Assembly (NCBI RefSeq): GCF_016918015.1
Contig: NZ_JAERMK010000008.1
Coordinates: 1-64,000 of the forward strand
DNA: 64,000 bases
Reading direction: 5' to 3'
From: Glycomyces sp. YM15
GTDB taxonomy: Bacteria; Actinomycetota; Actinomycetes; Mycobacteriales; Micromonosporaceae
Shown here: piece by piece, positions 43,582-56,305 of the stretch
Position numbering within the stretch: the first letter of the stretch is position 1
How the letters are laid out: every line of letters begins with the position of its first letter
Made by a program: the position numbers and the translations under genes
The notes under the pieces: model-generated
The model's input: the letters and a program-made list of their open reading frames with translations, nothing else
Told to the model about the DNA's origin: nothing
The model's database searches: none

Positions 43582-43803
43582 GTGAAGGACCCTCTATGCA
43601 CCAGGACGAACCCCGCCCCGCCTCTGGCCGGCCAGGCCGGTGCGGGCATGGCGACGGCGGGCATCGTCCTCGGCTGGATCGCGGTCGCCTGGATCGCGCT
43701 CCGCCTCCTCCTGGTCGCCGGCGTCGGCGCCTCGTCCGACTTCTGCCCGATCCCGAGCCCGCTCGGCCTCAGGCGATCTCGCGGGGGTCGATCTGGATCT
43801 TGA
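43582..43803 (+). CDS. Possible small DUF4190-like membrane protein overlapping priA
   Basis: The frame opened by a GTG at 43582 contains GQAGAGMATAGIVLGWIAVA followed by more hydrophobic residues, closely resembling the first membrane segment of DUF4190-type proteins (AGxATAGIVLGWI). The frame ends at 43803, its last 35 nt overlapping priA, and lacks the second membrane segment usually present. An ATG at 43596 lies in another frame. It may be a remnant. Confidence 0.3.
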   Translation: MKDPLCTRTNPAPPLAGQAGAGMATAGIVLGWIAVAWIALRLLLVAGVGASSDFCPIPSPLGLRRSRGGRSGS

Positions 43804-45694
43804 CCTGTTCGGCCTTCGCGCTCGCCCTTTCGGCGGCGGCTTTCGCGAGGACGCTCGCGAGGGCGGCGCCGTCGCGGCGGCGGACCCGCAGCAGCAGCCG
43901 CTCGGTGTGCTCGTCGACCGGGATCGGCCCGATGACCTCGGCGCCCAGGCCGGAAGGCAGGTTCGCGGCGATCTTCTCGGCCTCGCCGTTCGGGCCGGTC
44001 AGCGCGGCGAACTTCATCACCGGCGGGAATCCCAGCTCGGCGCGCTCGTCGAGTTCGAGACGCGCGAACCATGCCGAGTCCCAACGGATCAGGGCCTGCA
44101 CCACCGGCAGTCCGCCGTCGGCCGTGACCACGGCGGTGCCGCGGGGGGCGCACAGCGCCACCGCGTTCATCCAGATCCGAAGCGCCTCTTCGGAAGCGGT
44201 CAGTTCGGCCCGGGTCAGCTGCGCCCAGGTGTCGAGCAGCAGGACCGCGCCGTAGCCTTGCGGCGCAGCCGGTTCGACCCCTGGGGTGGACACGACGATC
44301 CGGCGGCCCTCCGGGATCGCGTCGAGCCGTTCCGAGGCGTTCGATTCGACCACTTCGACGCCTGGGAAGGCGCTCGCGAGTTCCTCCGCGGTGCGGGCCG
44401 CGCCGATCACGTTCGCCCTGATCCGCGTCGATCCGCATTCCTTGCAGCGGTAGTGCTCGTCGACCCGGCCGCACCACGTGCACACGGGGGGCCGGCGCGG
44501 GCCGGTGAGCCGCAGCGGCCCCGTGCATTCAGGGCAGAGCGCGCGGGTGCGGCAGCGCTGGCAGGACACCGCCGGGACGTAGCCGCGGCGCGGCACCTGC
44601 AGGAGCACCGGCAGGTCGTCGTTCAGTGCTTTGCGTGCGGCTTCCCAAGCGACCGTTGGCAATCGCGCGGTCGAGCTCGACGGGTCGGCCGCGAGGTCGG
44701 CGTCATCGCCGATCGGCACGACCCGGGGTGCGGCCGCGCGGAGCGCGTCGCGTTCGCCGACCGCGGAGACGGCCCAGCCGGTCTCCACCAGGAGCTGCGC
44801 CTGCGGCGTGCGCGAGAAGCCGCCCACCACGCAGGCGGCGCCGGCGAGCTCGGCGCGGGTCAGCAGCACGTCGCGGGCGTGCGGGTGAGGGGCGTGGAGG
44901 CTGATCAGGTTCTTGTCGCCGTCGTCCCAGACCGCAACGAGCCCAAGCCGTTCGACGGGGGCGAGCATGGCGACCTGGGTGCCTGCGACGACTCGGACCT
45001 CCCCGCGCAGGGCCTTGAGGAACGACCGGTAGCGGGGTGTCGGGCCCATCGCGTTCGAGATGGTGACGTGCCGGTCTGGACCGAGCACATCGGTCAGTGC
45101 TGCGTCGAGTCGTTCCAGGTCGTACTGGTCGGGGACGACGAGCAGCGCTCCGCGCCCGGCGGCGGCGGCCGTCGCCGCGGCCTCGGCGAATCGGGCGGCC
45201 CAGTCCTCGCCGGGGACGGCGCTCCAGACGATCCGGGGTTGCTTGCCCGCGCCCACCGCGCGAAGGAATGCCTCGCCAGCGATATATCTATTCCAGTGAG
45301 CGTTGCTCGGGGCGTCCACCGGCAGCGGTTCGGCTGGGTCCTCCTTCTCGACCCGCAGCTTGCGTTCGGGAAGCGCGAGGCGCAGCACGTCGGCGAGGTT
45401 CCCCGCGTAGCGGTCGGCGACGCGCCTGGCCACCGCGGCCACTTCAGCGGTGAGCACCGGCCCGGGCGGGACCGTTTCGAGCACCGGGAGGATCTTGCCG
45501 GGGAAGTCCGTGCGGTCGCGCAGCTCCATCACGGTGGCCTTGAGCTTGCGGCCGTTGAAGCGGACCGCGACGCGGCAGCCTGGACGCACCTCGTCGACGA
45601 GCTCGACCGGGACACGGTAGTCGAAAAGCTGGTTGAGCTGCGGCAACGGGTGGTCTACGCAGACCGCTGCGTATCGTGCCGGGGACTCGTCCAT
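43769..45694 (-). CDS. priA: Primosomal protein N' (PriA), probably helicase-inactive
   Basis: A 641-residue replication-restart protein. The N-terminal DNA-binding domain starts around YAAVCVDHPLPQLNQLFDYRVP, and the zinc-binding region with four CxxC pairs (CQRC, CPEC, CTWC, CKEC) is complete. The ATPase motifs are absent: the Walker A region reads AAGRGALLVVPD instead of a GxxGxGKT loop, and the DEAH box reads WDDGDKN. Actinobacterial PriA proteins are known to be degenerate in this way. It acts at stalled forks in assembling the primosome, here probably without its own helicase activity. It follows metK. Confidence 0.92.
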   Translation of the reverse strand: MDESPARYAAVCVDHPLPQLNQLFDYRVPVELVDEVRPGCRVAVRFNGRKLKATVMELRDRTDFPGKILPVLETVPPGPVLTAEVAAVARRVADRYAGNLADVLRLALPERKLRVEKEDPAEPLPVDAPSNAHWNRYIAGEAFLRAVGAGKQPRIVWSAVPGEDWAARFAEAAATAAAAGRGALLVVPDQYDLERLDAALTDVLGPDRHVTISNAMGPTPRYRSFLKALRGEVRVVAGTQVAMLAPVERLGLVAVWDDGDKNLISLHAPHPHARDVLLTRAELAGAACVVGGFSRTPQAQLLVETGWAVSAVGERDALRAAAPRVVPIGDDADLAADPSSSTARLPTVAWEAARKALNDDLPVLLQVPRRGYVPAVSCQRCRTRALCPECTGPLRLTGPRRPPVCTWCGRVDEHYRCKECGSTRIRANVIGAARTAEELASAFPGVEVVESNASERLDAIPEGRRIVVSTPGVEPAAPQGYGAVLLLDTWAQLTRAELTASEEALRIWMNAVALCAPRGTAVVTADGGLPVVQALIRWDSAWFARLELDERAELGFPPVMKFAALTGPNGEAEKIAANLPSGLGAEVIGPIPVDEHTERLLLRVRRRDGAALASVLAKAAAERASAKAEQVKIQIDPREIA

Positions 45695-45701
45695 CCGATA
45701 A

Positions 45702-45738
45702 AAGTACCGGGCGGCTCCGACAGGAGGAGCCGCCCGGT
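45702..45738 (-). terminator. metK terminator
   Basis: A perfect 13-bp stem (ACCGGGCGGCTCC and its complement) with a 7-nt loop is followed on the minus strand by ACTTTTAT. It lies between the metK stop and the priA start, so priA is at least partly separately transcribed. Confidence 0.8.
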
Positions 45739-45753
45739 GACTTCAGTTCGTGC

Positions 45754-46947
45754 CTAGTTCACGGCCTCTTTGAGGGCGGCCGCGCGGTCGGTGGCCTCCC
45801 AGGTGAACTCGGGGAGTTCGCGGCCGAAGTGGCCGTAGGCGGCGGTCTTGGAGTAGACCGGGCGGATCAGGTTGAGGTCGCGGATGATCGCGGCCGGGCG
45901 GAGGTCGAAGACCTCGAGCACCGCGCGCTCGATGCGAGCCGGGTCCACGGTCTCGGTGCCCTGCGCGTCGACCGCGACGGAGACGGGCTTGGCCTTGCCG
46001 ATCGCGTACGCGACCTGGACCTCGCAGCGCTCGGCGAGCCCGGCTGCCACTACGTTCTTCGCTACCCAGCGCGCGGCGTACGCCGCCGAGCGGTCGACCT
46101 TCGACGGGTCCTTGCCCGAGAACGCGCCCCCGCCGTGGCGGGCGTACCCGCCGTAGGTGTCGACGATGATCTTGCGGCCGGTGAGGCCGGCGTCGCCCAT
46201 CGGCCCGCCGATCTCGAAACGGCCGGTCGGGTTGACCAGGAGCTTGTAGTCGGCGGTGTCCAGGTCGAGACCCGAGACGACCGGCGCGATCACGTGTTCG
46301 GCCACATCGGGCGACAGGAGCGAGTCGAGCGAGATGTCGGGCGCGTGCTGGCTCGAGACGACCACGGTGTCGAGGCGCACGGGCTGGTTGCCCTCGTACT
46401 CGATGGTGACCTGGGTCTTGCCGTCCGGGCGCAGGTACGGCACGGTGCCGTCCTTGCGGACCTCGGTCAGCCGCTGGGAGAGCCGGTGCGCCAAGGCGAT
46501 CGGCAGCGGCATGAGTTCGGGCGTCTCGCGGCACGCGAAGCCGAACATCAGACCCTGGTCGCCCGCGCCCTGGAGGTCCATCTCGTCGATGTCGCCGGCG
46601 TCCACACGGGACTCCCAGGCCTTGTCGACGCCCTGGGCGATATCGGGGCTCTGGCCGCCGATCGAGACGTTCACGCCGCACGAGGCGCCGTCGAAGCCTT
46701 TCTTGGACGAGTCGTATCCGATCCGCAGGATCGTGTCGCGCACGATCCGGGGGATGTCCGCGTAGGCGTGGGTCGTCACCTCGCCCGCCACGTGCACCTG
46801 ACCGGTGGTGATGAGGGTTTCGACCGCGACCCGACTCGACGGGTCCTCGCCCAGCAGGGCGTCCAGGATCCCATCGGAGATCTGGTCGGCGATCTTGTCC
46901 GGGTGGCCCTCAGTGACCGACTCGGAGGTGAACAGGCGACGTGCCAC
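45754..46947 (-). CDS. metK: S-adenosylmethionine synthase
   Basis: A 397-residue enzyme making S-adenosylmethionine from ATP and methionine. Family signatures are [30 protein letters not shown] and [19 protein letters not shown]. The GTG at 46947 is preceded by GAGGAG; longer in-frame readings into the coaBC gap are not protein-like. It lies between coaBC and priA, the normal actinobacterial order. I saw no SAM riboswitch in the 115-nt leader. Confidence 0.97.
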   Translation of the reverse strand: MARRLFTSESVTEGHPDKIADQISDGILDALLGEDPSSRVAVETLITTGQVHVAGEVTTHAYADIPRIVRDTILRIGYDSSKKGFDGASCGVNVSIGGQSPDIAQGVDKAWESRVDAGDIDEMDLQGAGDQGLMFGFACRETPELMPLPIALAHRLSQRLTEVRKDGTVPYLRPDGKTQVTIEYEGNQPVRLDTVVVSSQHAPDISLDSLLSPDVAEHVIAPVVSGLDLDTADYKLLVNPTGRFEIGGPMGDAGLTGRKIIVDTYGGYARHGGGAFSGKDPSKVDRSAAYAARWVAKNVVAAGLAERCEVQVAYAIGKAKPVSVAVDAQGTETVDPARIERAVLEVFDLRPAAIIRDLNLIRPVYSKTAAYGHFGRELPEFTWEATDRAAALKEAVN

Positions 46948-47062
46948 GGCACTCCTCAACACTTCCACGCCGCGGTACGGCGCTCTTCGACTGACTTCGC
47001 AGCTCACAAGTCTATGCGGTGAAGATCTTCCCACCAAGTCGGCACGCGGCGGTGACGCGGTG

Positions 47063-48253
47063 TCAATCGCGTCCACTCAGCGGGAGTCGTGCCGATACCG
47101 CGTCCCAGATGGCGTCGGCCGCGACCTCCTTCGAGACGTGCTCGCGGACGTCGACTTCGCCACGTTCGTCGAACACGGTGACCGAGTTCTCCGTCGAGCC
47201 GAACACGGCGCCGCCGGAAACGTCGTTGAGGACCACCAGGTCGGCCCCTTTGGCCTCGCGTTTGCGCATGGCGTGCTCGGGACCGTCGTTCGTCTCGGCG
47301 GCGAACACGACGAGCACCTGGTCAGGGCGCTTCTCGCGGCCCACTGCGGCTGCGATGTCCGCGGTGGAGGTCAGCGCGAGTGCCATGTCGCCCTTGCGTT
47401 TGAGCTTGCGTTCCGATCGTTCTATGGGCGTGAAGTCGGCGGGCGCTGCGGCGAGCACCGCGGCGTCGGCTTCGGCGGCGGCTTTCACCGTCGCCTCGTA
47501 CAGCTCGCCGGTCGTGGAGACGCGTTCGACGCTGATCCCGGCGGGCGGGGCGACGTCGATGTGGGCGGCGATGAGGTGCACGTCCGCTCCGCGAGCGGCG
47601 GCCGCCGCGGCGATCGCGATGCCCTGTCTGCCCGAGGAGTGGTTCCCGATGAAGCGCACCGGGTCGATCGGCTCGCGGGTCCCGCCGGCGGTGACGAGGA
47701 CCTTGCGGCCCACCAGGTCCCGGGCGGGCGAAGTCAGAAAGCCCTTGATGAGCGCGAAGAGCGATTCGGGCTCGGGGAGGCGGCCGGGTCCGGTGTCGGC
47801 GCCGGTGAGGCGGCCCGAGTCGGGCTCGACGACGTGCGCCCCGCGCTCGCGCAGCGTGGCCACGTTCGCGCGCGTGGCCGCGTGCTCCCACATCTCGGTG
47901 TGCATCGCGGGGGCGAACACGACGGGACAGGTCGCGGTCAGCAGGGTGCTGGTGAGGAGGTCGTCGGCGCGTCCGTGCGCGGCCCGCGCGAGCAGGTCGG
48001 CGGTGGCGGGGGCGACCACGACGAGATCCGCCTGGCGGCCGAGCCGCACGTGCTTGACCTCGGAGACGTCGGAGAAGACGCCGGAAGCCACCCGGTGGCC
48101 CGACAGGGCCTCCCAGGTGGCTTCACCGACGAACTTGAGCGCCGCCTCGGTGGGGATCACGGTCACGTCGTGACCGGATTCTTTCAGGAGGCGGAGCAGG
48201 ATGCAGGCCTTGTAGGCGGCGATGCCGCCCGACACGCCCAGGACGATGTTCAC
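47063..48253 (-). CDS. coaBC: Bifunctional phosphopantothenoylcysteine decarboxylase/synthase
   Basis: A 396-residue two-domain enzyme of coenzyme A synthesis. The N-terminal CoaC flavoprotein domain (about 1-180) starts [13 protein letters not shown] and contains [10 protein letters not shown]. The C-terminal CoaB ligase domain (about 185-390) has [20 protein letters not shown] and SSGRQG. It joins pantothenate phosphate to cysteine and decarboxylates the product. It follows rpoZ by 33 nt. Confidence 0.96.
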   Translation of the reverse strand: MNIVLGVSGGIAAYKACILLRLLKESGHDVTVIPTEAALKFVGEATWEALSGHRVASGVFSDVSEVKHVRLGRQADLVVVAPATADLLARAAHGRADDLLTSTLLTATCPVVFAPAMHTEMWEHAATRANVATLRERGAHVVEPDSGRLTGADTGPGRLPEPESLFALIKGFLTSPARDLVGRKVLVTAGGTREPIDPVRFIGNHSSGRQGIAIAAAAAARGADVHLIAAHIDVAPPAGISVERVSTTGELYEATVKAAAEADAAVLAAAPADFTPIERSERKLKRKGDMALALTSTADIAAAVGREKRPDQVLVVFAAETNDGPEHAMRKREAKGADLVVLNDVSGGAVFGSTENSVTVFDERGEVDVREHVSKEVAADAIWDAVSARLPLSGRD

Positions 48254-48286
48254 GCGCGAAGCTTACGCCTCAGCACCCCCGGACGC

Positions 48287-48559
48287 TTACGCGTCGGGGT
48301 CGTCGAACGCCTTCGTCTCGAGGAGACCCTTGTCGAGCTCGCGCATGGCGATCGACAGCGGCTTCTCCTCGGGCGTGGTCTCGACGAGCGGGCCGACGTA
48401 CTCGAGCAGGCCTTCGCCCAGCTGCGAGTAGTACGCGTTGATCTGGCGCGCGCGCTTGGCCGAGTAGATGACCAGCTGGTACTTCGACTGGCTCTTCTTG
48501 AGCAGGTCGTCGATCGGCGGGTTGGTGATGCCGACCGGGTCGGCGACAGTCCCTGACAC
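48287..48559 (-). CDS. rpoZ: DNA-directed RNA polymerase omega subunit
   Basis: A 90-residue omega subunit that stabilises the beta-prime subunit of RNA polymerase. It contains [20 protein letters not shown], the conserved helix [11 protein letters not shown] and the C-terminal [19 protein letters not shown] start at 48559 gives the usual length. It is in the standard gmk-rpoZ-coaBC order. Confidence 0.96.
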   Translation of the reverse strand: MSGTVADPVGITNPPIDDLLKKSQSKYQLVIYSAKRARQINAYYSQLGEGLLEYVGPLVETTPEEKPLSIAMRELDKGLLETKAFDDPDA

Positions 48560-48641
48560 GTGTAATCCTTCGTGTGCGACTTGTTGTTGCTGCCGGTTCC
48601 GGGATGCCGGAACCCGACGCTTTCCTGGCTCGCCGCCGCGT

Positions 48642-49250
48642 TTAGGCGCGGCTCGCAGCCTTCGCTGCCAAAGCCGGAGAACTGAGCAACTCTACCAGCT
48701 CGGCGGCCGCCTGCTCGATCGACACATTGGTGACTGTGTGATCGAACTCGGCCTCCGCGGCGAGCTCCTGGCGGGCGGCGTCCAGACGGCGCGCGATCGT
48801 GGCCTCGTCTTCGGTCCCCCGCCCGGTGAGGCGGCGGACGAGTTCGTCCCACGACGGCGGCGCCAGGAACACCAGTTGGGCGTCCTGCATGGCCCGGCGG
48901 ACCTGGCGGGCGCCCTGCAGTTCGATCTCCAGCAGCGCCGGGAGTCCGGCGCGCAGGCGCTCCTCGACCGGGCCGCGGGGGGTTCCGTAGAGGTTCCCCG
49001 CGTAGGAGGCCCACTCAAGGAACTCCCCCGCGGCGATCATCGACTCGAACTGCTCGGTCGACACGAAGTGGTAGTCGGCGCCGTCGACCTCACCAGGACG
49101 CGGCTTGCGGGTCGTGGCGCTCACGGAGAGCCAGACCCACGGGTAGTACTCCTGGATGAGGGCCTTGACGCTGCCCTTGCCGACTCCGGACGGGCCGGAC
49201 AGCACCGTGAGGCGCTGGGCCAGGGCTGCGTGGTGACGATCGATGCTCAC
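48642..49250 (-). CDS. gmk: Guanylate kinase
   Basis: A 202-residue enzyme phosphorylating GMP to GDP. It has the P-loop [12 protein letters not shown], where the family's usual Lys-Ser/Thr is Lys-Gly, then [20 protein letters not shown] for GMP binding and the LID region [17 protein letters not shown]. It follows mihF by 20 nt. Note Gly after the P-loop Lys, an unusual residue in kinases. Confidence 0.95.
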   Translation of the reverse strand: MSIDRHHAALAQRLTVLSGPSGVGKGSVKALIQEYYPWVWLSVSATTRKPRPGEVDGADYHFVSTEQFESMIAAGEFLEWASYAGNLYGTPRGPVEERLRAGLPALLEIELQGARQVRRAMQDAQLVFLAPPSWDELVRRLTGRGTEDEATIARRLDAARQELAAEAEFDHTVTNVSIEQAAAELVELLSSPALAAKAASRA

Positions 49251-49270
49251 GCGACTACAACTACCCGAAC

Positions 49271-49594
49271 TTAGGCCTGGTCGCCCTTGAATTCATCCAG
49301 AAGCGCGGCGCGCTGGTGCTCGCCGAGGCCGCGCAGCCGACGGGAGTCGGCGATCTTGAGCTTCTCCATGATCTGGGTGGCGCGCTTGTCGCCGATGCCG
49401 GGGAGGGCCTTGAGCACGGCCGAGACCTTCATCTTGCCCGAGATGTCGTCGGTGGCAGCGGACTTGAGGACCGCTTCCAGGGTGGTCTCGCCCGACTTCA
49501 GCTTCTCCTTGAGCTCGGCGCGGGCCTTGCGGGCCGCGGCGGCCTTCTCAAGGGCTGCGGCGCGCTGTTCCGGAGTCAGTTTAGGGAGCGGCAC
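49271..49594 (-). CDS. mihF: Integration host factor, actinobacterial type (MihF/sIHF)
   Basis: A 107-residue basic DNA-binding protein of the actinobacterial integration-host-factor family, unrelated to enterobacterial IHF. A long Lys/Arg-rich N-terminal helix (about 5-35) is followed by the helix-two-turn-helix DNA-binding motif [17 protein letters not shown] and a C-terminal [18 protein letters not shown]. It bends or supercoils DNA and organises the nucleoid. GTG start at 49594 with AAGGAG upstream. It is in the conserved pyrF-mihF-gmk order. Confidence 0.94.
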   Translation of the reverse strand: MPLPKLTPEQRAAALEKAAAARKARAELKEKLKSGETTLEAVLKSAATDDISGKMKVSAVLKALPGIGDKRATQIMEKLKIADSRRLRGLGEHQRAALLDEFKGDQA

Positions 49595-49742
49595 GGGGTC
49601 TCCTTGCAGTCGATGGTTTCGTCCCTGTGGACCTTGACGTGCGGGTATCGCTGAAGCATACCCAGCTCGGGAACGGTAACCCCAGCGTCCGACACGCCTG
49701 CGACCGGGGGTGGGGCAAATTTCGGGCCCCGAAATCGCGGGT

Positions 49743-50660
49743 TTATTCCCCCATCGCGGCGCGGCATTCCTCCTGCAGCGCCTCGATGGCGGTGCGAATG
49801 CTCGCCACGGCTGGCCCCGGCTGTGCGATTTGTCGCGAATAGGACGGTATTGCGAAGTTCGTTGCCGCGCCGAGGACGCGCGGAAGATCACTCGGGCGTC
49901 CGCCCTGCGCGCCCATGCCCGGGACCAGGATGGGGCCGTTGAACTGGGACAAGTCGTGAGCGGTGTCACGTTGGCGCACGGTGGTGTGCGTGATTCCGTA
50001 AGTCGACTCACGCAGGCGCGCTTCTCCTTCGGAGGCGCAGGCCCCGATGGTGGCACCCATGACGATGCCGAAGGAGCCCATCGGCTCGGCGTCGCCGTTG
50101 TGCTCGTTCACCTCGTCGATGATCCCCTGGGCCACGGACTTGCCGTCGCGGCGCTTGGCCATCTGCACCTGCTTGCCCTCGGGATTCGAGGTGCGGGCCA
50201 GCACGAACAGGCCCTTGCCGTGGGCGTTGGCGAGGTCGAAGGCGGGCTGCAGCGAGCCGGTGCCGAGGAACGGGCTCACGGTGATCGCGTCGACCGCGAG
50301 CGGCGAGGCCGGGTCGAGGTAGGCCTGGGCGTAGGCCGCCATCGTCGAGCCGATGTCGCCGCGCTTGACGTCGAGGATGACGAGTGCCCCGGCCTTGCGG
50401 GACTCCGCGATCACCCGTTCGAGGAGTGCCACGCCGCCCGATCCGAACCGCTCGTAGAACGCCGACTGCGGCTTGATGAACGCGCACGTCGAGGCCGCGG
50501 CCTCGACCAGCGTCATGGCGAAGCGCTCGGCCCCGGCCAGGTCGTCGTCGAGCCCCCAGTGCTGGAGCAGCGCGCCGTGCGGGTCGATTCCGGCGCACAG
50601 CGGCCCGCGTACCTGCGAGAGGTGGTGGGCCCGGGAGCCGAAATCCTTGTTGGAAGGCAT
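49743..50660 (-). CDS. pyrF: Orotidine-5'-phosphate decarboxylase (type 2)
   Basis: A 305-residue enzyme catalysing the last step of UMP synthesis. The catalytic segment LDVKRGDIGSTMAAYAQAY carries the Asp-x-Lys-x2-Asp residues, and the phosphate-binding VPGMGAQGG is near the C terminus. The length and DVKRGDIG form identify the long type 2 enzyme. It follows pyrD by 15 nt. Confidence 0.95.
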   Translation of the reverse strand: MPSNKDFGSRAHHLSQVRGPLCAGIDPHGALLQHWGLDDDLAGAERFAMTLVEAAASTCAFIKPQSAFYERFGSGGVALLERVIAESRKAGALVILDVKRGDIGSTMAAYAQAYLDPASPLAVDAITVSPFLGTGSLQPAFDLANAHGKGLFVLARTSNPEGKQVQMAKRRDGKSVAQGIIDEVNEHNGDAEPMGSFGIVMGATIGACASEGEARLRESTYGITHTTVRQRDTAHDLSQFNGPILVPGMGAQGGRPSDLPRVLGAATNFAIPSYSRQIAQPGPAVASIRTAIEALQEECRAAMGE

Positions 50661-50675
50661 TGCGTTTCCTTGTCG

Positions 50676-51752
50676 TCAGTTGGACTGAGGGGTGCGGGCG
50701 CCCTTGCGGGCGGAGGATCGGTAGCGGCGCACACTGCTGCGCACCAGGCCGGGTCCGTTGTACACGAGGCCCGAGTAGAGCTGCACGAGGCTGGCGCCGG
50801 CGTCGAACATCGCCTGCGCGTCGTCGGCGGTCATGATCCCGCCGGAACCGATGATCGGCAGCGTCCCGTTGGTCTCGCGGTGCACGAAGCGCACGATCTC
50901 GCGCGAGACTTGGGTCAGCGGCTTGCCCGACATGCCGCCGGGCTCGGCGGCGATCGCGTCCTCGCTCGGGTCGACGCCGTCGCGGCCGAGGGTCGTGTTC
51001 GTGGCGATCACGCCCGCGACGCCGCTCTCGAGGCAGACCTCCAGGAGCTGCGCCATGGCCGGCTCGGTCAGGTCGGGGGCGATCTTGACCAGGACCGGCC
51101 GCGGCTGGCGCCCGGCGGCCAGGCGCACGCCTTCGGCGCGCAGCGCCCCGAGCAGGGCGCGCAATGCCCCGGCGTCCTGCAGCTGCCGCAGGCCCGGCGT
51201 GTTGGGCGAGGAGACGTTGATGGCGATGTAGTCCGCGAACGGGTACAGGAACCGCATCGAGATCAGGTAGTCCTCGATCGCGGCCTCGAGCGGCACCACC
51301 TTCGACTTGCCGATGCTGATCCCCAGCGGGCAGTTCACGGCCGGAGCCGCGGTGAGCCGCGCGGCCAGCGCCTGCGCGCCGTCGTTGTTGAAGCCCATGC
51401 GGTTGACGATGCCCTGCGACCGCTTCATGCGGAACATGCGCGGCTTCGGGTTGCCGGGCTGGGGCTGGGCGGTCACGGTGCCGATCTCGGCGAAGCCGAA
51501 GCCCAGGGCGGGCCAGGCGCCCGTGGCGACGCCGTTCTTGTCCATGCCGGCGGCGAGGCCGATGGGGTTGGGGAAGGGGATGCCGCAGACCGTGACGGGG
51601 GCACTGAGCTGGTTGAGCTTGATGAGCGCGTTTCGGGCCTGACGTTGGGTGGACAGGCGGGTGAGCCAGCGCAGGGTGGTCTCGTGCGCTCGTTCGGCGT
51701 CGCCGCGTCCGATCCGGAACAGGACCGGGCGGGCCAGATTCTGATACAGCAT
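50676..51752 (-). CDS. pyrD: Dihydroorotate dehydrogenase (class 2, quinone-dependent)
   Basis: A 358-residue membrane-associated FMN enzyme oxidising dihydroorotate to orotate and passing electrons to quinone. It has the class 2 N-terminal helix ([14 protein letters not shown]), [11 protein letters not shown], the catalytic-serine segment [14 protein letters not shown] and [14 protein letters not shown]. The ATG at 51752 is spaced 6 nt from AGGA, better than the ATG at 51758. A hairpin separates it from carB. Confidence 0.95.
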   Translation of the reverse strand: MLYQNLARPVLFRIGRGDAERAHETTLRWLTRLSTQRQARNALIKLNQLSAPVTVCGIPFPNPIGLAAGMDKNGVATGAWPALGFGFAEIGTVTAQPQPGNPKPRMFRMKRSQGIVNRMGFNNDGAQALAARLTAAPAVNCPLGISIGKSKVVPLEAAIEDYLISMRFLYPFADYIAINVSSPNTPGLRQLQDAGALRALLGALRAEGVRLAAGRQPRPVLVKIAPDLTEPAMAQLLEVCLESGVAGVIATNTTLGRDGVDPSEDAIAAEPGGMSGKPLTQVSREIVRFVHRETNGTLPIIGSGGIMTADDAQAMFDAGASLVQLYSGLVYNGPGLVRSSVRRYRSSARKGARTPQSN

Positions 51753-51777
51753 GCTCATTCCTGTATACGTCAATTCA

Positions 51778-51820
51778 CCGGGTGAGTGACACGGCGACAG
51801 GATCGCGGTCACTCACCCGG
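51778..51820 (-). other. Intercistronic hairpin between carB and pyrD
   Basis: A perfect 13-bp stem (CCGGGTGAGTGAC and its complement) with a 17-nt loop fills the gap between carB and pyrD on the minus strand. It has no U-run, so it may be a terminator, an attenuator or an RNA-stability element within the pyrimidine operon. Confidence 0.6.
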
Positions 51821-51861
51821 TTCGCTACTTCAGGCACGGCTCGCAAGCTTCGCCATGGGAT

Positions 51862-55171
<3,310 letters not shown>

Positions 55172-55179
<8 letters not shown>

Positions 55180-56305
55180 GGGTCGGCGCCCCTTCTTGCT
55201 GCTGAATGAGTTCGATCAGTCGGTCGAACAGGTAGTCGGCGTCGTGCGGCCCGCCGGCGGCCTCGGGGTGGTACTGCACGGAGTAGGCGGGCACGTCGAG
55301 GCAGGTGAGGCCTTCGACGACGTCGTCGTTGAGGCAGATGTGGCTGACTTGGACGCGGCCGAAGTCGGTCTCGAAGAACTCGCCGCTCTCAGGGGCCCGG
55401 AGCGCGAAGCCGTGGTTGTGGGCGGTGATCTCGATCTTGTGGGTGTGGCGGTCGAGTACCGGCTGGTTGATGCCGCGGTGGCCGAACTTGAGCTTGTAGG
55501 TCTCCAGGCCCAGGGCGCGGCCGAGGATCTGGTTGCCGAAGCAGATGCCGAAGACGGGGACCTTGCGGCGCAGCAGTTCTCGGGTGAGGGCGACCTGGTG
55601 GTCGGCGGTGGCGGGGTCGCCGGGGCCGTTGGAGAGGAACACGGCGTCGGGGCGGCCCGACAGGAGCTGGTCGACCTCGGCGTAGGCCGGGTAAACGGTG
55701 GTCGTGATGCCGCGCTCGGCGAGGCGGCGGGGCGTGTTCCGCTTGATGCCCAGGTCGAGGGCGGCGACCGTGTACCGGGGTTCCTTGGCCTGGTAGGTGT
55801 AGGGCTCGGAGGCGGTGACGGCGCCGACGTGGTTGGCGCCGGCCATGTGCGGGGTGGCGCGCACCTTCTGGAGGAGCGCGGCCACGTCGGTGTCGCGGGA
55901 GGAGATGCCGACGCGCATGGCCCCGGCCTCGCGCAGGTGGCGGGTGAGCGCGCGGGTGTCGACGCCGCAGATGCCCACGACGCCCTGGGAGGCGAGCTCG
56001 TCCTCGAGGCCGCGCTCGGCGCGCCAGTTCGAGGCGATGCGGGAGGCGTCGCGCACGACGTATCCGGCGACCCAGATGCGGCGGGACTCGTCGTCCTCGT
56101 CGTTCCAGCCGGTGTTGCCGATCTGCGGGGCGGTCTGGGCGACGACCTGCCCGTAGTAGGACGGGTCGGTGAGGGTCTCCTGGTAGCCGGTCATGCCGGT
56201 GTTGAAGACCGCTTCGCCGAAGGTCTCGCCGACCGAGCCGTAGGCCTCGCCGCGGAAGACGCGGCCGTCCTCGAGGACGAGGATCGCTGGTGCTCTGCTG
56301 CTCAT
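55172..56305 (-). CDS. carA: Carbamoyl-phosphate synthase small subunit
   Basis: A 377-residue glutamine amidotransferase subunit feeding ammonia to CarB. The N-terminal domain (about 1-185) contains [20 protein letters not shown]. The class I amidotransferase domain has the nucleophile cysteine in [12 protein letters not shown] and the His/Glu pair in [12 protein letters not shown]. It overlaps carB by 8 nt and pyrC by 4 nt. Confidence 0.97.

Noticed and set aside
43640-45757. Long plus-strand open frame opposite priA
   Set aside because: Its composition is that of a high-GC shadow; priA on the other strand has clear zinc motifs.
46948-47062. SAM riboswitch upstream of metK
   Set aside because: The 115-nt leader lacks the conserved cores and pseudoknot elements of SAM-I, SAM-II or SAM-IV that I could recognise.
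49710-51785. Long plus-strand open frame opposite pyrF and pyrD
   Set aside because: It is antisense shadow of two unambiguous enzymes, with no motif or plausible start signal.
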